A stretch of DNA of 64,000 nucleotides, taken from assembly GCA_015847255.1 (NCBI GenBank), contig JADLZK010001336.1, forward strand, positions 32,007 through 96,006, in the 5' to 3' direction. Under the pieces are notes generated by a model. That model did no database searches. It saw only the letters and a program-made list of their open reading frames with translations, and was not told where the DNA came from. Position 1 is the first letter of the stretch. Each line of letters opens with the position of its first letter. Origin of the DNA: Hyparrhenia diplandra (lineage: Eukaryota > Streptophyta > Magnoliopsida > Poales > Poaceae). Shown piece by piece: positions 43,613-55,164 of this stretch. The position numbers and the translations under genes were made by a program.

Positions 43613-46600
43613 TGATTTTTTTTTTTTTAGATAATGGATGAGTCACAAACATCCGCCTCTACATCCTTAGATGTACACAGCCAAATTATTACAAGAGGAC
43701 AAAAACGAAAGTACAAGACAAGTCTCTAAATTGGATAAAGAGTACCAAAGCAGATGATAAACGTGCTTCCACCCTCTCCGTTGGAAACCTCCAAAGTAAT
43801 CACTTCTAGTTTCCCCGCTAATTTGCGAGAGTGTGTTCTTGTCTTGTTCATCACGCCAGAATCGGGACCCAAACGCAAACCAATAAGCTCCTCTCCGAAA
43901 ATAACCTCAGGACAAATGAGAAAACTTTCATTTTGTTAAAGATAATGTCGCTTCGACAAATAGCCAAATAGCCCAAAGATATAGCCGCAACACCAACCCA
44001 AATCAGGTTTCTAATCTTTTTATTTTGATTACTAAGCCAAGAACCAAACATATGGCTTATAGAAACATGTTGATTAAGGCCAGTAGCATAAAAGATAATC
44101 CTCCAAACCGTTTTCGAATACGACAGCCTAGGAAAAGATGTTGGATGGTCTCATTCATATTACAACCAACACATTTTCGCTACCTTTCCATTTTTTTCCT
44201 AGCAAGGTTATCTTTAGTTAAAACAACTCTCTTTTGAAGGAACCAAAGGAAGATCCTAATGTTTAGAGGAAGTTTCAACTTCCAGATCAATTTGTATCGA
44301 AAAGGTGGTTGATTGTCAATGAGATCCAGGTATAAAGATCTAATGGAATATAACCCAGATTTGGTTAAGTTCCATTTGAAAGTATCTGAACCTTCCACCA
44401 ATTCAACATGATTGATCTGAGCTACAAGATTATTCCATTCAATTAGATTGTTCCCCACGAGGGACCTTCTGAAAGATGTGTAGAGGGCTCGTGGCCATCA
44501 CTTTTGTGACAGATGCATGAGGATCCCGCACTATGTTGTATGCTGATGGATATCTAACTTTGAAAGGAATTCCTCCTACCCAAGTGTCATCCCGTAAGCG
44601 AGCTTTGTTCCCATCTTTGATAATGAAGAAACCTTTGGCCATTACCTCGTCTTTAATACACATGAGACCCCTTCAAAAATGGGAGTCATGAGGTTTAGCC
44701 TTAACCTGGGTGAGTGATTTAGACCTAATATATTTGTTTATTAGAATAGTTTGCCAAATACTATCACTGTTTAGCAAACTTACTAACCATTTTGCTAGTA
44801 AGCATTTATTTTGTAGGTTTAGATCTAGGATGCCTAAAACCCCCTTGGTCCTTAGGTCGACACACAAGATGTCCCATTTCGCGAGTCTATATTTGTGTTT
44901 CTCTCGAGGATCCATGCCAAAAAACCTTGATCTAAAATGGTCAAGATTTTTAAGAACTCCTTTGGGGATTTCAAAGAAGGACATCATAAACATGGGTAGA
45001 CCGCTAAGTATCAATTAAGCAGACTAGCTCTGCCTCCATAAGCTAAGTACTTAGCTTTCCAACAAGAGAGGCTTTTTCTCAAAACGCTCCTCAACCTTCC
45101 TCCATTCAGAATTGAGGAGTATTCCAAACATTACAACCAAAAAGATCAGTATAATATTCCTCCATCTCTTTGGCTGCACCATAAATGTAAGATCTCACTC
45201 TTGTGGAAGTTGATCTTTAGGCGTGATAATTGTTCAAAGGCACATAGCAAAAGTTTTAGATTTTTTGCTTGTTCTCGGGTCATGATCAAGGAAGATGACA
45301 AGATCACAAGATATTATAAAATTGACAACTGGCCGCTTCCAGCGTATGAGGGATAACTCCTCTTATTTGACCATCGCCTTTTGCTCGAGAATAAGGAGAG
45401 CCAAAGATATCACCACGATGTTAAATAAGAAGGGGGGACATAGGATCCCCCGACGGAGTCCCCGCTTAGCTTGGAAGTATGGACCAATATCATCATTAAC
45501 TTTGATTCCAACGCTTCCACCTATCACCGCCCCTTTGAATCCGCTTGCACCAACGTGGAGAAAACCTTTCATGCGCAGAGTTTGTCAAGAAAGGACCACC
45601 CGACTTTATCATATGCCTTTTCAAAATCAATTTTGAAAATGACGCCATTTTTCTTTTTGGTATGAAGCTCATGGATAGTTTCATGTAGTATAACTACTCC
45701 TTTCATGATATTCCTCCCGTGCATAAAGGCGGTTTGTGTGGGGATCGACAATAGTCTTAGCCACTTTATTCAATCTATTTGTGGCAACTTAGGTAAAGAT
45801 TTTAAAGCCGATATTCGTGACACGTATAGGTTCTGCATCGTTGTATTTTGATAGCGCTTTTTGAGTTTTGGGAATTAGGTAATAATTTCAAAATTTAAAC
45901 TAAAGAGGTCTAACTCCTCTCTATGAAATGCCGAGAAGAGAGACATAAGGTCATCTTTAATTATATTCCGTAAGACTTGGAAGAATTCAGCAGAACCCAT
46001 CTCGACTCGATGCTTTGTTATGCTCCATCCGAAAAAAACTGCCTCTCACTTCAGATTCGGTGAAGTCACTTTAAGCATAACATTTTTCTTCTCGGGTCAC
46101 TTGTGGAATATCGTAAGTTTGATCTTCCATTAGTGAAATATCAAGATTATCTCGAGCCCCGAAGGTTTTTATAGAATTGAGTAATATGGCTTTTAAGTTG
46201 ATCTACGCACACAACATTACCTTGATCATCTTCAAGTGTGTAGATTTGTTGTTTGCGATGTTTGCCATTAGCCACCGTGTGGAAGAATCTAGTATCTCCT
46301 TCTAAGAGCGCCTTTTGATTTTGGCTCTTTTCGTACCATTTGATTTCTTCCACTCCTAAGAGACACTAAACGCCCTTAAGATAGTGTTTGAGATAAATAT
46401 CCCCGGGTCGCAGAGTTGCTATTTCTTCCTTCTTATCCAATTCCTCTAAAAGCATTAGAGTCTCTTCTTTTTTTTTTTGTAAGCCCCGGCTGTATGCTTG
46501 GCCCAACCTCTAAGATATTGGCGAGCTTACAAATCTTATTTTGCCACCGTTCTAAAGGGATCGACCCTGAATTCTCTGATTGCCAAATATTTACAACCAT

Positions 46601-46771
46601 ATCATAGAATCCATCACGTATCAACCATCCTCTTTCAAATTTGAAAGGGCGATTTTCGGATCGGTGGGTAGATGACCCGGTGTTAAGAACAAATGGGGTG
46701 TGATCAGAGATGTTTCTATCCTTGATCAGACGCATGAGGTTCCAGCCTTTACCATCGAAGATGATACACAC
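43613..46771 (-). mobile_element. 5'-truncated L1-type LINE, minus orientation
   Basis: The minus strand reads ORF2 from the end of the endonuclease (DRNISDHTPFVLNTG, about 46715) through the linker (WYEKSQNQKALLEGDTRFFH, VANGKHRKQQIY). The reverse transcriptase follows (TAFMHGRNI, VIFKIDFEKAYDKVGW, GLRRGILCPPFLFN), then the RT thumb region (LAKWDILCVDLRTKGVLGIL) and the zf-RVT domain (PLNIRIFLWFLQKRVVLTKDNLARK). It ends with a 3' tail seen as a T-run at 43615-43628. Many stops and frameshifts occur. The front of the endonuclease and all of ORF1 are missing, as expected of 5' truncation. No clear TSD was found. Confidence 0.88.
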
Positions 46772-46799
46772 AGCTAAGTTTTAATCACAAAACAAAGCC

Positions 46800-46895
46800 A
46801 CTAGTCTCAAACTGTACGCCAGAGAAAGTAACTAATAAGAAACGCCGTTCCTTGAAGAGTCCTATGAAGTCATTAGACACCCTCACTTGTCGCGA
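46800..46895 (+). repeat. Dispersed repeat R2, partial rearranged copy
   Basis: Contains GCCAGAGAAAGTAACTAATAAG-like and ATTAGACACCCTCA blocks of R2, but in the opposite order to 1985-2110. It adjoins the 5' end of the truncated LINE. Confidence 0.5.
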
Positions 46896-48218
46896 TCAAG
46901 GACCGGAATGGCTTACCAGAGAGGGGTGAATGGGAGCCTCGATTTTCCTTTTCAATTTTGGGTCATCGGCTCAAACCCCAACCTCAAAAGTTTAACTCAC
47001 AAAGATAATGTAATGATACACGTGCTAACTGGTAGCAAGATATCAAACACTAAGAGTTGGGCTCAATAAATCGAACACAAAAATCGGTTATCAAATCGAA
47101 GCTCAAATGATACAAAAGAAGGGGATACTGCAAGCACAAGATTCTGGCTGAACAACTTGAAGAGCTACCAAAAATTCATCCATGAGAATACGGTTGGTGG
47201 CATAGAACCATTTACGTGCACTGTTCTGTGACCAATCAACAAGCAATAGCCAAGATAAAAGCAAACGACAGTGAATATTACTCTAAGCAACGAGATGAAA
47301 TTAAATGCTCCAAAGAAAGCTAGTGATTGCTTCAAGTAGTACTTTATTGTTGCAACAGAAAAACAACTTGAACCAATTACAGAGGCAACAAACTAGTATA
47401 CCGTGAATGCTACTCCAACCAATTTATATAAATAAAAGTGCCAATGATTATCTAATGAATGCTAGAAATAGTAATTCATCGATGCAAGAGAATGAAGTTA
47501 CGTATTTCACTTGACTTGCTTTTCTTACCAATCAACGTACCTGATGCTTGCTATGCATCTCAGGAAAACTGCCGACAGGGAACGAACAAGCTGTAGCTTC
47601 ACGGACAGCTGCTGCAGACTGCCGGTGGTACTCAGTGCTGGACAGCAGCGCCCCTGACAACAGCACCCTGATGAGACCGGCTCTCTGACGAAGTGACGAT
47701 GAACACCTGCAACTCGACCAAAGACACAAATTGACCGAGCACAGATGAACTGACGAATAGAATATTCACGATTTAGACAAGCGCTGCAGCTGAGACATCC
47801 CTTTACTCGACCTCCATGGGAAAAGCTCACGAACACAAATCTGACGCAAGAACAAGAGAAGAATCGGCGATAGCAAATCGGACTGGAGAAAATTGGGCAC
47901 CGCTCGGCGCCAGGCGGTGCTAGGTGCACGACGCCAAAAATAATGGGGCAAGGTCCGCAGATCAACTCTAGCACGCACGCGCAAGGAATAGAAAAACGCC
48001 CGATCCAAGAATCAAACAAATCCAATCAAATATACCATGATTTAATCCCTAAATTTACACGGGAATTCACCAGAGAATTGACGAGATATTCCAAACGAAT
48101 CATGGCTCTCGAACCCAACTCGAAATTCAAGAATTTCATATCACAGACAAGAACGAAAATTGGGGAGAAAGACTAGATCATGTGGAAATAAAATCACAGC
48201 TCCGATTCAAAAATCCCA
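46896..48218. other. No gene recognised
   Basis: Mixed non-coding DNA. The longest frame (48025-47525, minus, 166 codons) is Cys/Ser-rich without a known domain or splice context. The part near 47540-48200 could be the 5' flank of repeat R1 or of a lost gene. Confidence 0.35.
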
Positions 48219-48972
48219 AAGGGCATGAGGCAGATTAGGGCCACCTCTTCCCACACAAAACATCTCAAAATTATACAATCATCAATTTCAGTTGTGGACC
48301 TCTCTCTCAAGAACACTACGGAAAGGGGGACAAAAACCTACGCCAAAAATAAAAACGCGAATAGAAGGAGGTGACGTAGGTTGGGGACTCCCTCTGCCTA
48401 TTTAAGAGGTTTATTTCACTCCCTATTTTATCCCTAAGCCTAATTAGAGCCTGACCAAAAATAGTCATGGGCTTATATGGTCCGACTTCGAGATAATCTT
48501 GATCCGACGCACCACCGCGCTTTCCCCCACCGTAGCTTTCGCTTCGACGCGAACTCCCCGATGTTGCTATGCGCCGCCCTTCCGCTTTGAACTTTCGCTA
48601 GGTTTTGTGGCCCAAACCCAAAAACCTGCCGCCGATAGTTTTGAGGCCAAACTACCAAACCACCTCGACACATGTCACCGCCGCCCTCGACCGCCCCGAC
48701 CGCCAAGTCTTCGAGCCTCCCGCCGACGGCGGTCCCGCCGCCTTGACTCGATCGACACGGTCACCGACGCTGCCCTTGCACTTGTCGATGTCCCAAGTGT
48801 CAGCCACCACGGCTGGCCACCCGGCGCCCGTCCTCGATCCAAGCCTCACGCCCACCCTTCACCGCCCGATCCATCGGCATGGCATGTCCTCCTTGATCTT
48901 CACCTCGCCGTTGACCATCGCTCGAGCTCAACACCTGCACAAACACAAGCCAAGAAACAACGTTTTCTCGAC
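48219..48972 (-). repeat. Dispersed repeat R1, copy 2
   Basis: Same-orientation relative of 10381-11330, from a CATGAGG...CTCTTCCCAC block through GATAATCTTGATCCGACG to GCACTTGTCGATG and the CACCTGCACA end. Similarity is moderate, so the two copies are old. Confidence 0.6.
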
Positions 48973-48973
48973 A

Positions 48974-49352
48974 CACCGCGCGGTGCCGGGTGAAGGTAAC
49001 CGAGGTAGAAAGAAAGTGAAAATAGAATAAAATGTTGAGAGTTGACAATGACTCATCACAAAAGCTAAACATAAATGGTTATAATCAACCATGTGTTCGC
49101 ACTTCCCCTTGATGAGTGCATTGTCAACATCAACACAAAGACAGAAGAGGGAGGAAGAAGAACTCACCCAAATGACCAAAAGCCAAAGAGAAGCATAACG
49201 AGGTCATTAGTCTTCCGACACAACCGTGTGTGCCGGGTGAAGGTAACCGAGGTAGAAAGAAAGTGAAAATAGAATAAAAATGTTGAGAGTTGACAATGAC
49301 TCATCACAAAAGCTAAACATAAATGGTTATAATCAACCATGTGTTCGCACGC
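48974..49352 (+). repeat. Pair of about 120-130-bp direct repeats
   Basis: The segment at 48974-49093, with GCCGGGTGAAGGTAACC near its start and ATAATCAACCATGTGTTCGC at its end, recurs at 49221-49352 almost unchanged. The offset is about 247 bp. Between the copies is a unique A/G-rich stretch. Confidence 0.92.
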
Positions 49353-49640
49353 ACATATCATATTGTAGTCGTGCTTCAAGTGCAGTTTTACAATGTTATC
49401 CTGTACGCCAGAGAAAGTAACTAATAAGAAACGTTCTTTGAAATGAATAATTAATAAGTGAAATATTTCCTGTGTCTTGGCTATGAAGAATTGCAGAGTC
49501 CATGTACCTTAAACTCGAATGGACAGAAATGTTTTTGTTGCCACCCCTGCATAGATACGGTCCTACGTATACATTAGGGGATTTTACGTTAGTGATGAAA
49601 CACATGCTAAGAAAGAGAAGTACTTGATGCTGCCACTCTC
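49353..49640 (+). repeat. Dispersed repeat R2, copy 2
   Basis: Relative of 1985-2345: CATATTGTAGTCGTGCTTCA, CAGAGAAAGTAACTAATAAG and TTTTTGTTGCCACCC occur in the same order. It directly follows the direct-repeat pair. Confidence 0.7.
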
Positions 49641-51149
49641 CTCTCCTCTAGTTACTGTAGCAAACCTTGTGGGCGGAATGCCGGCATCTGTGCTCTTGTA
49701 GCTGATTTTTTCTTTCCTTTGCTTTCTTCTATCTTTTTCCTTCTTTCCTTTGTCAAATCCTTCCCCTTGTTCTTTTTTGTTATTTGGTCTTGTATATTCG
49801 TTTCTTATCCTTTTTGCGTTAGTTCTGCTTGTTTCTCCTCTTTCTATCTTTCTTCTCCTGTTTTGTTTCTTTTTCATCCTTCTCTTTCTTTTGCTCTTTT
49901 CTTTGTCTTCAAAGGGTTTTTGTGCTTTTTTCCACTGTGTTCAGTCTTTTTTATCCCCCTGTCAATTCATGTTGTCACATCTTGTCTCACTCTTCCGTTT
50001 CCTTCCGTGCTCTCACTTCTTTCCTACCATGAGCATTGTGCCGGTTACGAATGCAAACAATAATCCTATCCCTCCAAACCCACCAGATCCTCCTTCAGAT
50101 AATGACTCCCAACTCCATCCAACTACTCCTGAGATTGATCTTGCCACTGCCATGCAATCCTTGCAAATTTCCCGTCGCTCTCGGTGGCAAAATGAAGATG
50201 AAGCTATGTCTGAATTCTCCTTATTAATTATTAAGGTTGCTCCTTCCTATCCTCCAAGACAAATCCTCATCAAGGCCATCAGGGAAGACATGAAAAAGTT
50301 TGGGGTGACAATTATGGGGCTATTGCATTTGTCCGTGACAATCTCTTTCTTGCCTGTTTTGAAACGCATGAGAACATGCTTTATGTTCTCAAACGTCAAC
50401 CTTGGAGTGTTGGCAGGAGGGACATCCTTCTTTTTGAGTGGTATGAACTTTCTAAACCCTATGACTGCTACACTTTTCAATTTATTCATGCCACAGTCAG
50501 ATTCTATGGTATTCCTCCTGCTCTTCGATCTATTCAATTCATCAATAGCCTCATTTCCAAAATAGGTTTTCCTTCGGACTATGATCAAATCTCTAATGCT
50601 GCCCTTCATAGGGATCCTTTCTTTGTTCCGGTGCGTGTCAAGATCGACATCACCAAAAAGGCAGTGGATCGTATCAAAATTGCAACTTCAGCTCACTCAT
50701 CTATCCTTGTTTATGTCCATTATGAAAAAATTGCAAAAATCTGTACTTTCTGTGCACAATTTTTTCACAACTCTGTTCAGTGTCAAACTCGCGAAAATAT
50801 GATCATCTCAGCCTCCAAGCAAAGTGCTCATAATATTCCTTTTATCATCTATGGCCTTTTGATGACCCAAGTTTCTGAAATTCCACTAGACCAGATAAAA
50901 TCCCAGCTTATTTCCTCTAATCCTAGCAACTCAGCTGTTTCAAATCTGCTCCGTCATGTCCGGCTTCAATTTGCTTCCTCTAATAATTGCTCCTCATCTG
51001 CAATCAAACCCACTACGAACCCAGGCCAAAACACTGCAGCGCCTTGCAATCATTTTCCTGCCGAAACCATTGTTCCCAATGCTGCTATTCCGGGTCTCTC
51101 GCTAAGTCGTCCTGATCGTGCTGGTCCAAAAATAGCTGGGTGTGTTCAG

Positions 51150-51350
51150 TTGGTGAAATATTTTGGGTTGGCTAGCACCTTTCGTTTATATCTGATAATT
51201 ATTGTCCAATTATGGACTAACTAGACTCAAAAAGATTTGTCTCGTACTTTTCAGCTAAACTGTGTAATTAGTTTTTTTATTTACCTACATTTAATGCTCT
51301 AAATATACGTCAAAAGATTTGATGTGACGGGTACTGTAGCACTTTTTTGA
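51150..51350. mobile_element. MITE of a common grass family, inside LINE ORF1
   Basis: Contains the widely seen grass MITE phrases TTGTCCAATTATGGACTAAC, AGCTAAACTGTGTAATTAG, CATTTAATGCTC and GTGACGGGTACTGTAGCA. It ends near 51350 in a T-run. It interrupts the Ser/Asn-rich part of ORF1. The class is probably PIF/Harbinger or hAT, which I cannot settle, and the exact ends and TSD are unclear. Confidence 0.65.
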
Positions 51351-51484
51351 TTTGCATGGCAACTGAACATGGCCTGCAGCATCTCTCTGTCATCAAACGA
51401 GCCAGGCCTACACTGTTCCTTCAAGGACACCTCAGCCTGCTACAGCTAGCACCTCAGCCACAAAAATTGATAAAGCCAAAGCTG

Positions 51485-51640
51485 ATACTGTTTTGCATGC
51501 TGCCACTCATGAAATAGGCAACGCTACTTTTGCTCATAGCCAGTGTTTTGCATGCTGTTACTCCTTCTGCGTCGCTGAGTCATAAATTAGGCACCACGAC
51601 TTTTGCTCATAGCCACAATAATGTTTTGCATGCTGACATG
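51485..51640 (+). repeat. Tandem repeat in LINE ORF1, about 80-bp unit
   Basis: TGTTTTGCATGCTG ... CTTTTGCTCATAGCCA recurs in near-tandem array, with TTTTGCATGCTG seen three times. It encodes a His/Ala/Thr-rich repeat. Confidence 0.75.
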
Positions 51641-52180
51641 CCGGGTGCACCGCTTAGTCATCCTGACGGTGGCCTCCCCTATGCCGCTGCTTTTCTCTGT
51701 CAACAAATGACCCAGGCCTTCACTGTTTCTCCTTTGACACCTCAGCTTGCTACTGCCAACCCATCAGCCCAAAATGATAAAGCCAAAGCTGGCGTTGCTA
51801 ACCCCACAGTGACTACTATTCACGCCAGTGATCAAGCCCAGGTCACATCGATGCATGATGCTGCACACTCAGGTCCAACGCACACTGTTGCTTTCACTGC
51901 TCAAGCTCACGCAGCCTACGCTACTGACAAACAAGCCACCAATTCCACACACCAGCTTTCCCTCGCCTCACAGCAAAGCCCCTGCCGCACCAAATCTCTA
52001 CCGCTCCCGGTAGCCTATGGAGGAGATCATGGAGGAGCAGCTAGTGATGCTAACCCCGGAGGAGATTATGGAGGAACAACTGCAGAAGAAAGAGGAAAAT
52101 CCCTCCCAAGAACTGTTCCTAGACGCCCCACCAACAGCAATGTGGAAAAGGTTCCACTCCAAGCTGCTGGACTTCGTCGC

Positions 52181-52352
52181 TGTAGAGAGTCTTCGCCAGA
52201 TTCCGACGCCTCATCTGCCTTCAAAGGAGCAACAGAAGATGAAGCACCAAGGCTCAAGCATCGCCGCCGTAGAGAGAGTCTTCGCCAGATTCCGACGCCC
52301 ATCTCGCCTTCGAGGAGCAAATGTAAGATGAAGCACCGGGGCTCAAGCATCG
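52181..52352 (+). repeat. Tandem duplication of about 85 bp at the ORF1 end
   Basis: Two successive copies each carry AGAGTCTTCGCCAGATTCCG followed by GACGCC...CTGCCTTC/CGCCTTCG and AAGATGAAGCACC. The unit ends with GGCTCAAGCATCGCC. Confidence 0.85.
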
Positions 52353-52460
52353 CCACCTAAAAATCAAGATGGGATGAGGCACCTTCGAGCCCCATTGTCG
52401 CATTGATCGAGAAGGGGATGGTTTTCACCTTCTCCGCAAGGAGCATCAAGAAGCTAACTT

Positions 52461-53508
52461 TTTTTTGAACGAAAACCGTGGGGCAAAGCCTCCCGGCATC
52501 ACGAATTATATTAAAAAACAAGAGGAAGGTTCAGTACTTACAATAAAAGACTACTCTAACCAGCAGTTAGAGCAGGGATGCATGAAAAGCTAAGCTAAAG
52601 CAAAGAGAAAACAACAAAAAAAATTACAGGGCATCCAGCCACGATCTAATAGGTTGATGGAGCACCGGGTTTGATGCGATAAGATGATCAAGCACCTCCT
52701 TCTTAAAGGAGGCCTTCCAAGAGGCGATGGCAGGAGGTTTTCCATTAAAAAATAAACCTGTTTCTCTCATTCCAAACACACCAGGCCCCAATCAAAAACC
52801 TCCATGAAGAAAGGATAGCCGAATTGTTGCTTTGCTGCTTCAAACTTTTGGTGAATATCACCAACATATTTCTTATCCTGTAACACCAATGACTAATCCT
52901 GGCGCTTGTAATCCTCTCTCGAACCGCTGTTTATCTTTTATATGAATGAAAATTTAGGTGGGGAAACTCTCCCCCGTTTGCTTTCAAAAAAAAAAAAAAA
53001 TATCACCAACATCCTCGCCAAACAATTCCCGAGAGCAAACCATCCTGCTCACCGCCGAGGAGCACCGGAAAAACAGGTGATCAAGTGTCTCTTCAACCCC
53101 ATCAGGACACAAAACACGGTTATATCCCTCCGGAAGAAATTTATTTCTTCTTCTAAGCATATTTCTTGTATTGAGCCTATCCATGAGCAAAAGCCGCAAA
53201 GAACTTACCCACCGCGGGCCCCAAAGGAAAACCCACTTATCAACTTCATCATCGAGTCCGAGGAAGGAAAAAAGAGATATAATATTCTCAATCTCGAGGT
53301 ATTCATTGTAAGCTTGTCCGTCATGGGAATATTGAAGCAATCAATGAGATTGGGGAAATTTCGAGGTCCCAAAGGGATGCATTGGCATTTTTGGCAAACC
53401 GAAAAAGGTTTGGAAATTCAATAGAATGAATCTTTCCCGTAATGAGGTCATGCCAAAACTCACGAGTACCCCTTAACGGGGATGCAATAGGCCACCCCAC
53501 GGAATTGT
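52461..53508 (-). mobile_element. LINE 3' fragment, minus orientation, 15-bp TSD
   Basis: Flanked by TCAAGAAGCTAACTT at 52446-52460 and 53509-53523. The minus strand reads the end of a LINE ORF2: VGWPIASPLRGTREFWHDL, FRFAKNANASLWDL, and the zf-RVT domain with MDRLNTRNMLRRRNKFLP, PDGVEETLDHLFF. After the inner insertion it ends with KEVLDHLIASNPVLHQP and SWLDAL. The 3' UTR and T-run at the left end are the poly(A) tail. It shows classic target-primed 5' truncation. Confidence 0.95.
52868..52997 (+). mobile_element. Tiny LINE 3' tail nested in the LINE fragment
   Basis: About 115 bases of LINE 3' UTR (GGGGAAACTCTCCCCC near the end) plus an A-tail. It is flanked by AATATCACCAACAT at 52854-52867 and 52998-53011, although the first bases may belong to the A-tail. 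It has plus orientation, opposite to its host. Confidence 0.92.
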
Positions 53509-53523
53509 TCAAGAAGCTAACTT

Positions 53524-55164
53524 CAATGACGCCACGACCATGGACACCGAGTCTCAAGCAGATTGTAGTGTATCTCAAAGCCCATTTCCCCAACGTGTCC
53601 TATGCGATGGGGACTCGATATCGGGGCCACTCGCCTACCGAAGGCTTTTCGGCGCCACCCTCAAGGTGCCACAGCGCCATGAGTCTTCGTCGTGGAACTC
53701 AAGTAGGGGTCCCGGGAGCCTTGGCAAATCCGAAATGCAGCATCTCTCCCCGCCTTATCCGATCTGTTGGTGCATAGGTAACTTTTATTTCAGAAACTCG
53801 AACTAATCGTTTTAGTATATCCGACCTTATAAATAGGTTCAATGTTGATTCTTCCTATATTGTTTCAGCTAATGGTCAATCTCGGGGGTCTTTGGCTTCT
53901 TTCTCGAGATGATGTTCAAGTAGATGTAGTTGAGTCTAGTCATTTTTTTATTCTCGCTTCATGTTATTTCAAGAGTACCGTAAGAACTTTGGTTTAGTCT
54001 CAGGTGTGTATGGTGACCCCCATCACCTTAAAACTAGATGGATTTGGAGGCGATTCGTAATTTTGTTAACTCTTATTTGGACCCGCCTTTTTATTTGTAT
54101 GGGTGACATGAACAACATTATGGATGTTTTTAAAAGCCGGGTCCTAGGCCAGCTAATCCCTCGTTTAATTTCAGATTTTTGTCTTTTAGTTAAAAAATTG
54201 TGGTTTCATTGATCTTGGTTATAATGGCCCCTTATTACACTTGGACAAATAAGCGTTTTTAAAAGCACTCCTATATATGAACGCCGGATAGATTTTTTGG
54301 TAATGCCGAATGGTGTATTGCTTATCCTAATACGCTTGTTCGTCACTTACCCATGATGCACAAATGATCATACACCTATTTTAGCTGTTCTTAATTCAAA
54401 AAAGAAGAAAAAAACAAAACCTTTCAGGTTTGAAAACCGGTGGCTCCAAACTCACGATTATTTCAAGGTTGCCCATGATAGCTCGGATTAGATCTTTTTT
54501 AGAAAAAACCAGGTACCTTGCAAAAAGATTTATGCAGGTGGCGACGTTCTAAGCCAAGAAACTCAGATGTGCTAAAGGATATAGAGGAAAAAATAGCCTC
54601 TCTTCAGATGTGCCCCCACATTTACAGGACACTAATTTGCGTAAACTTTTAATTGCTCAACATGAAGACATTTTAGCCAAAGAGGAGGCTTACCATAGAC
54701 AAAGATTCAAGAAAAGATGGTCACGGGAAGGAGACAGTAAACACTAGATTTTTTCATCAAGCTATTATCAAGAGAAATAGAAGAAACACTATCTCCCATT
54801 TCACTAATTCTGATGGCTCTATTTCTACCACCCCAGATCAGCTCGCTCAAACTGCTAATAACTACTTTAGAGATATTTTTAGATGTGATTCCAGGTTTCA
54901 GGAAGAGGAATTATGGTGGCAAGCTCGACCGCCTAGCACCCAAATTCCCGAAGAAGACCTTTACACACACTCAATTCCAGATGAGCATGAGATCAGGGCG
55001 ATAGTAAAAAACATGCGAAACAATGCCTCACCTGGTCCAGATGGTCTCAATGCAGAATTCTATAAATCTTCATGGGAGTGGACAGGTAAGGACGTAGTCT
55101 CCCTTGTTCAATCTTTTTACCACACTGCCCATATGCCTTCTGATATTAATAACACTCACATAGC
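53524..55164 (+). pseudogene. LINE ORF2, endonuclease to early RT (before the Athila-like insertion)
   Basis: The part up to about 53790 is not assigned. Endonuclease pieces then occur: GLVSGVYGDPHHLKTRWIW near 54000 and CMGDMNNIMDVFKS near 54100, the latter with the catalytic-loop Asp. A spacer follows (RHRQRFKKRWSREGD-type, near 54700). RT starts at IRAIVKNMRNNASPGPDGLN (near 55000) and stops inside NNTHIA at 55164. Frames shift several times. Confidence 0.82.

Larger units (their letters stand above)
50029..52360 (+). pseudogene. LINE ORF1 (DUF4283 plus CCHC knuckle)
   Basis: Starts at the ATG at 50029 (MSIVPVTNANNNPIPP) with a Pro/Asn-rich head. The DUF4283 domain runs about 50190-50640: AMSEFSLLIIKVAPSYPPRQ, then after one extra G near 50305, MLYVLKRQPWSVGRRDILL and FIHATVRFYGIPPALRS. 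A zf-CCHC_4 knuckle follows near 50740 (CTFCAQFFHNSVQC). A MITE interrupts at about 51150-51350. The C-terminal Ala/Thr/Ser-rich region resumes and ends at the TAA at 52360. Nucleic-acid binding in the LINE particle is the expected role. At least two frameshifts occur. Confidence 0.82.

Noticed and set aside
47525..48025. 166-codon minus-strand frame, Cys- and Ser-rich
   Set aside because: No domain, no plausible start context and overlapping frames of similar length; composition explains it.
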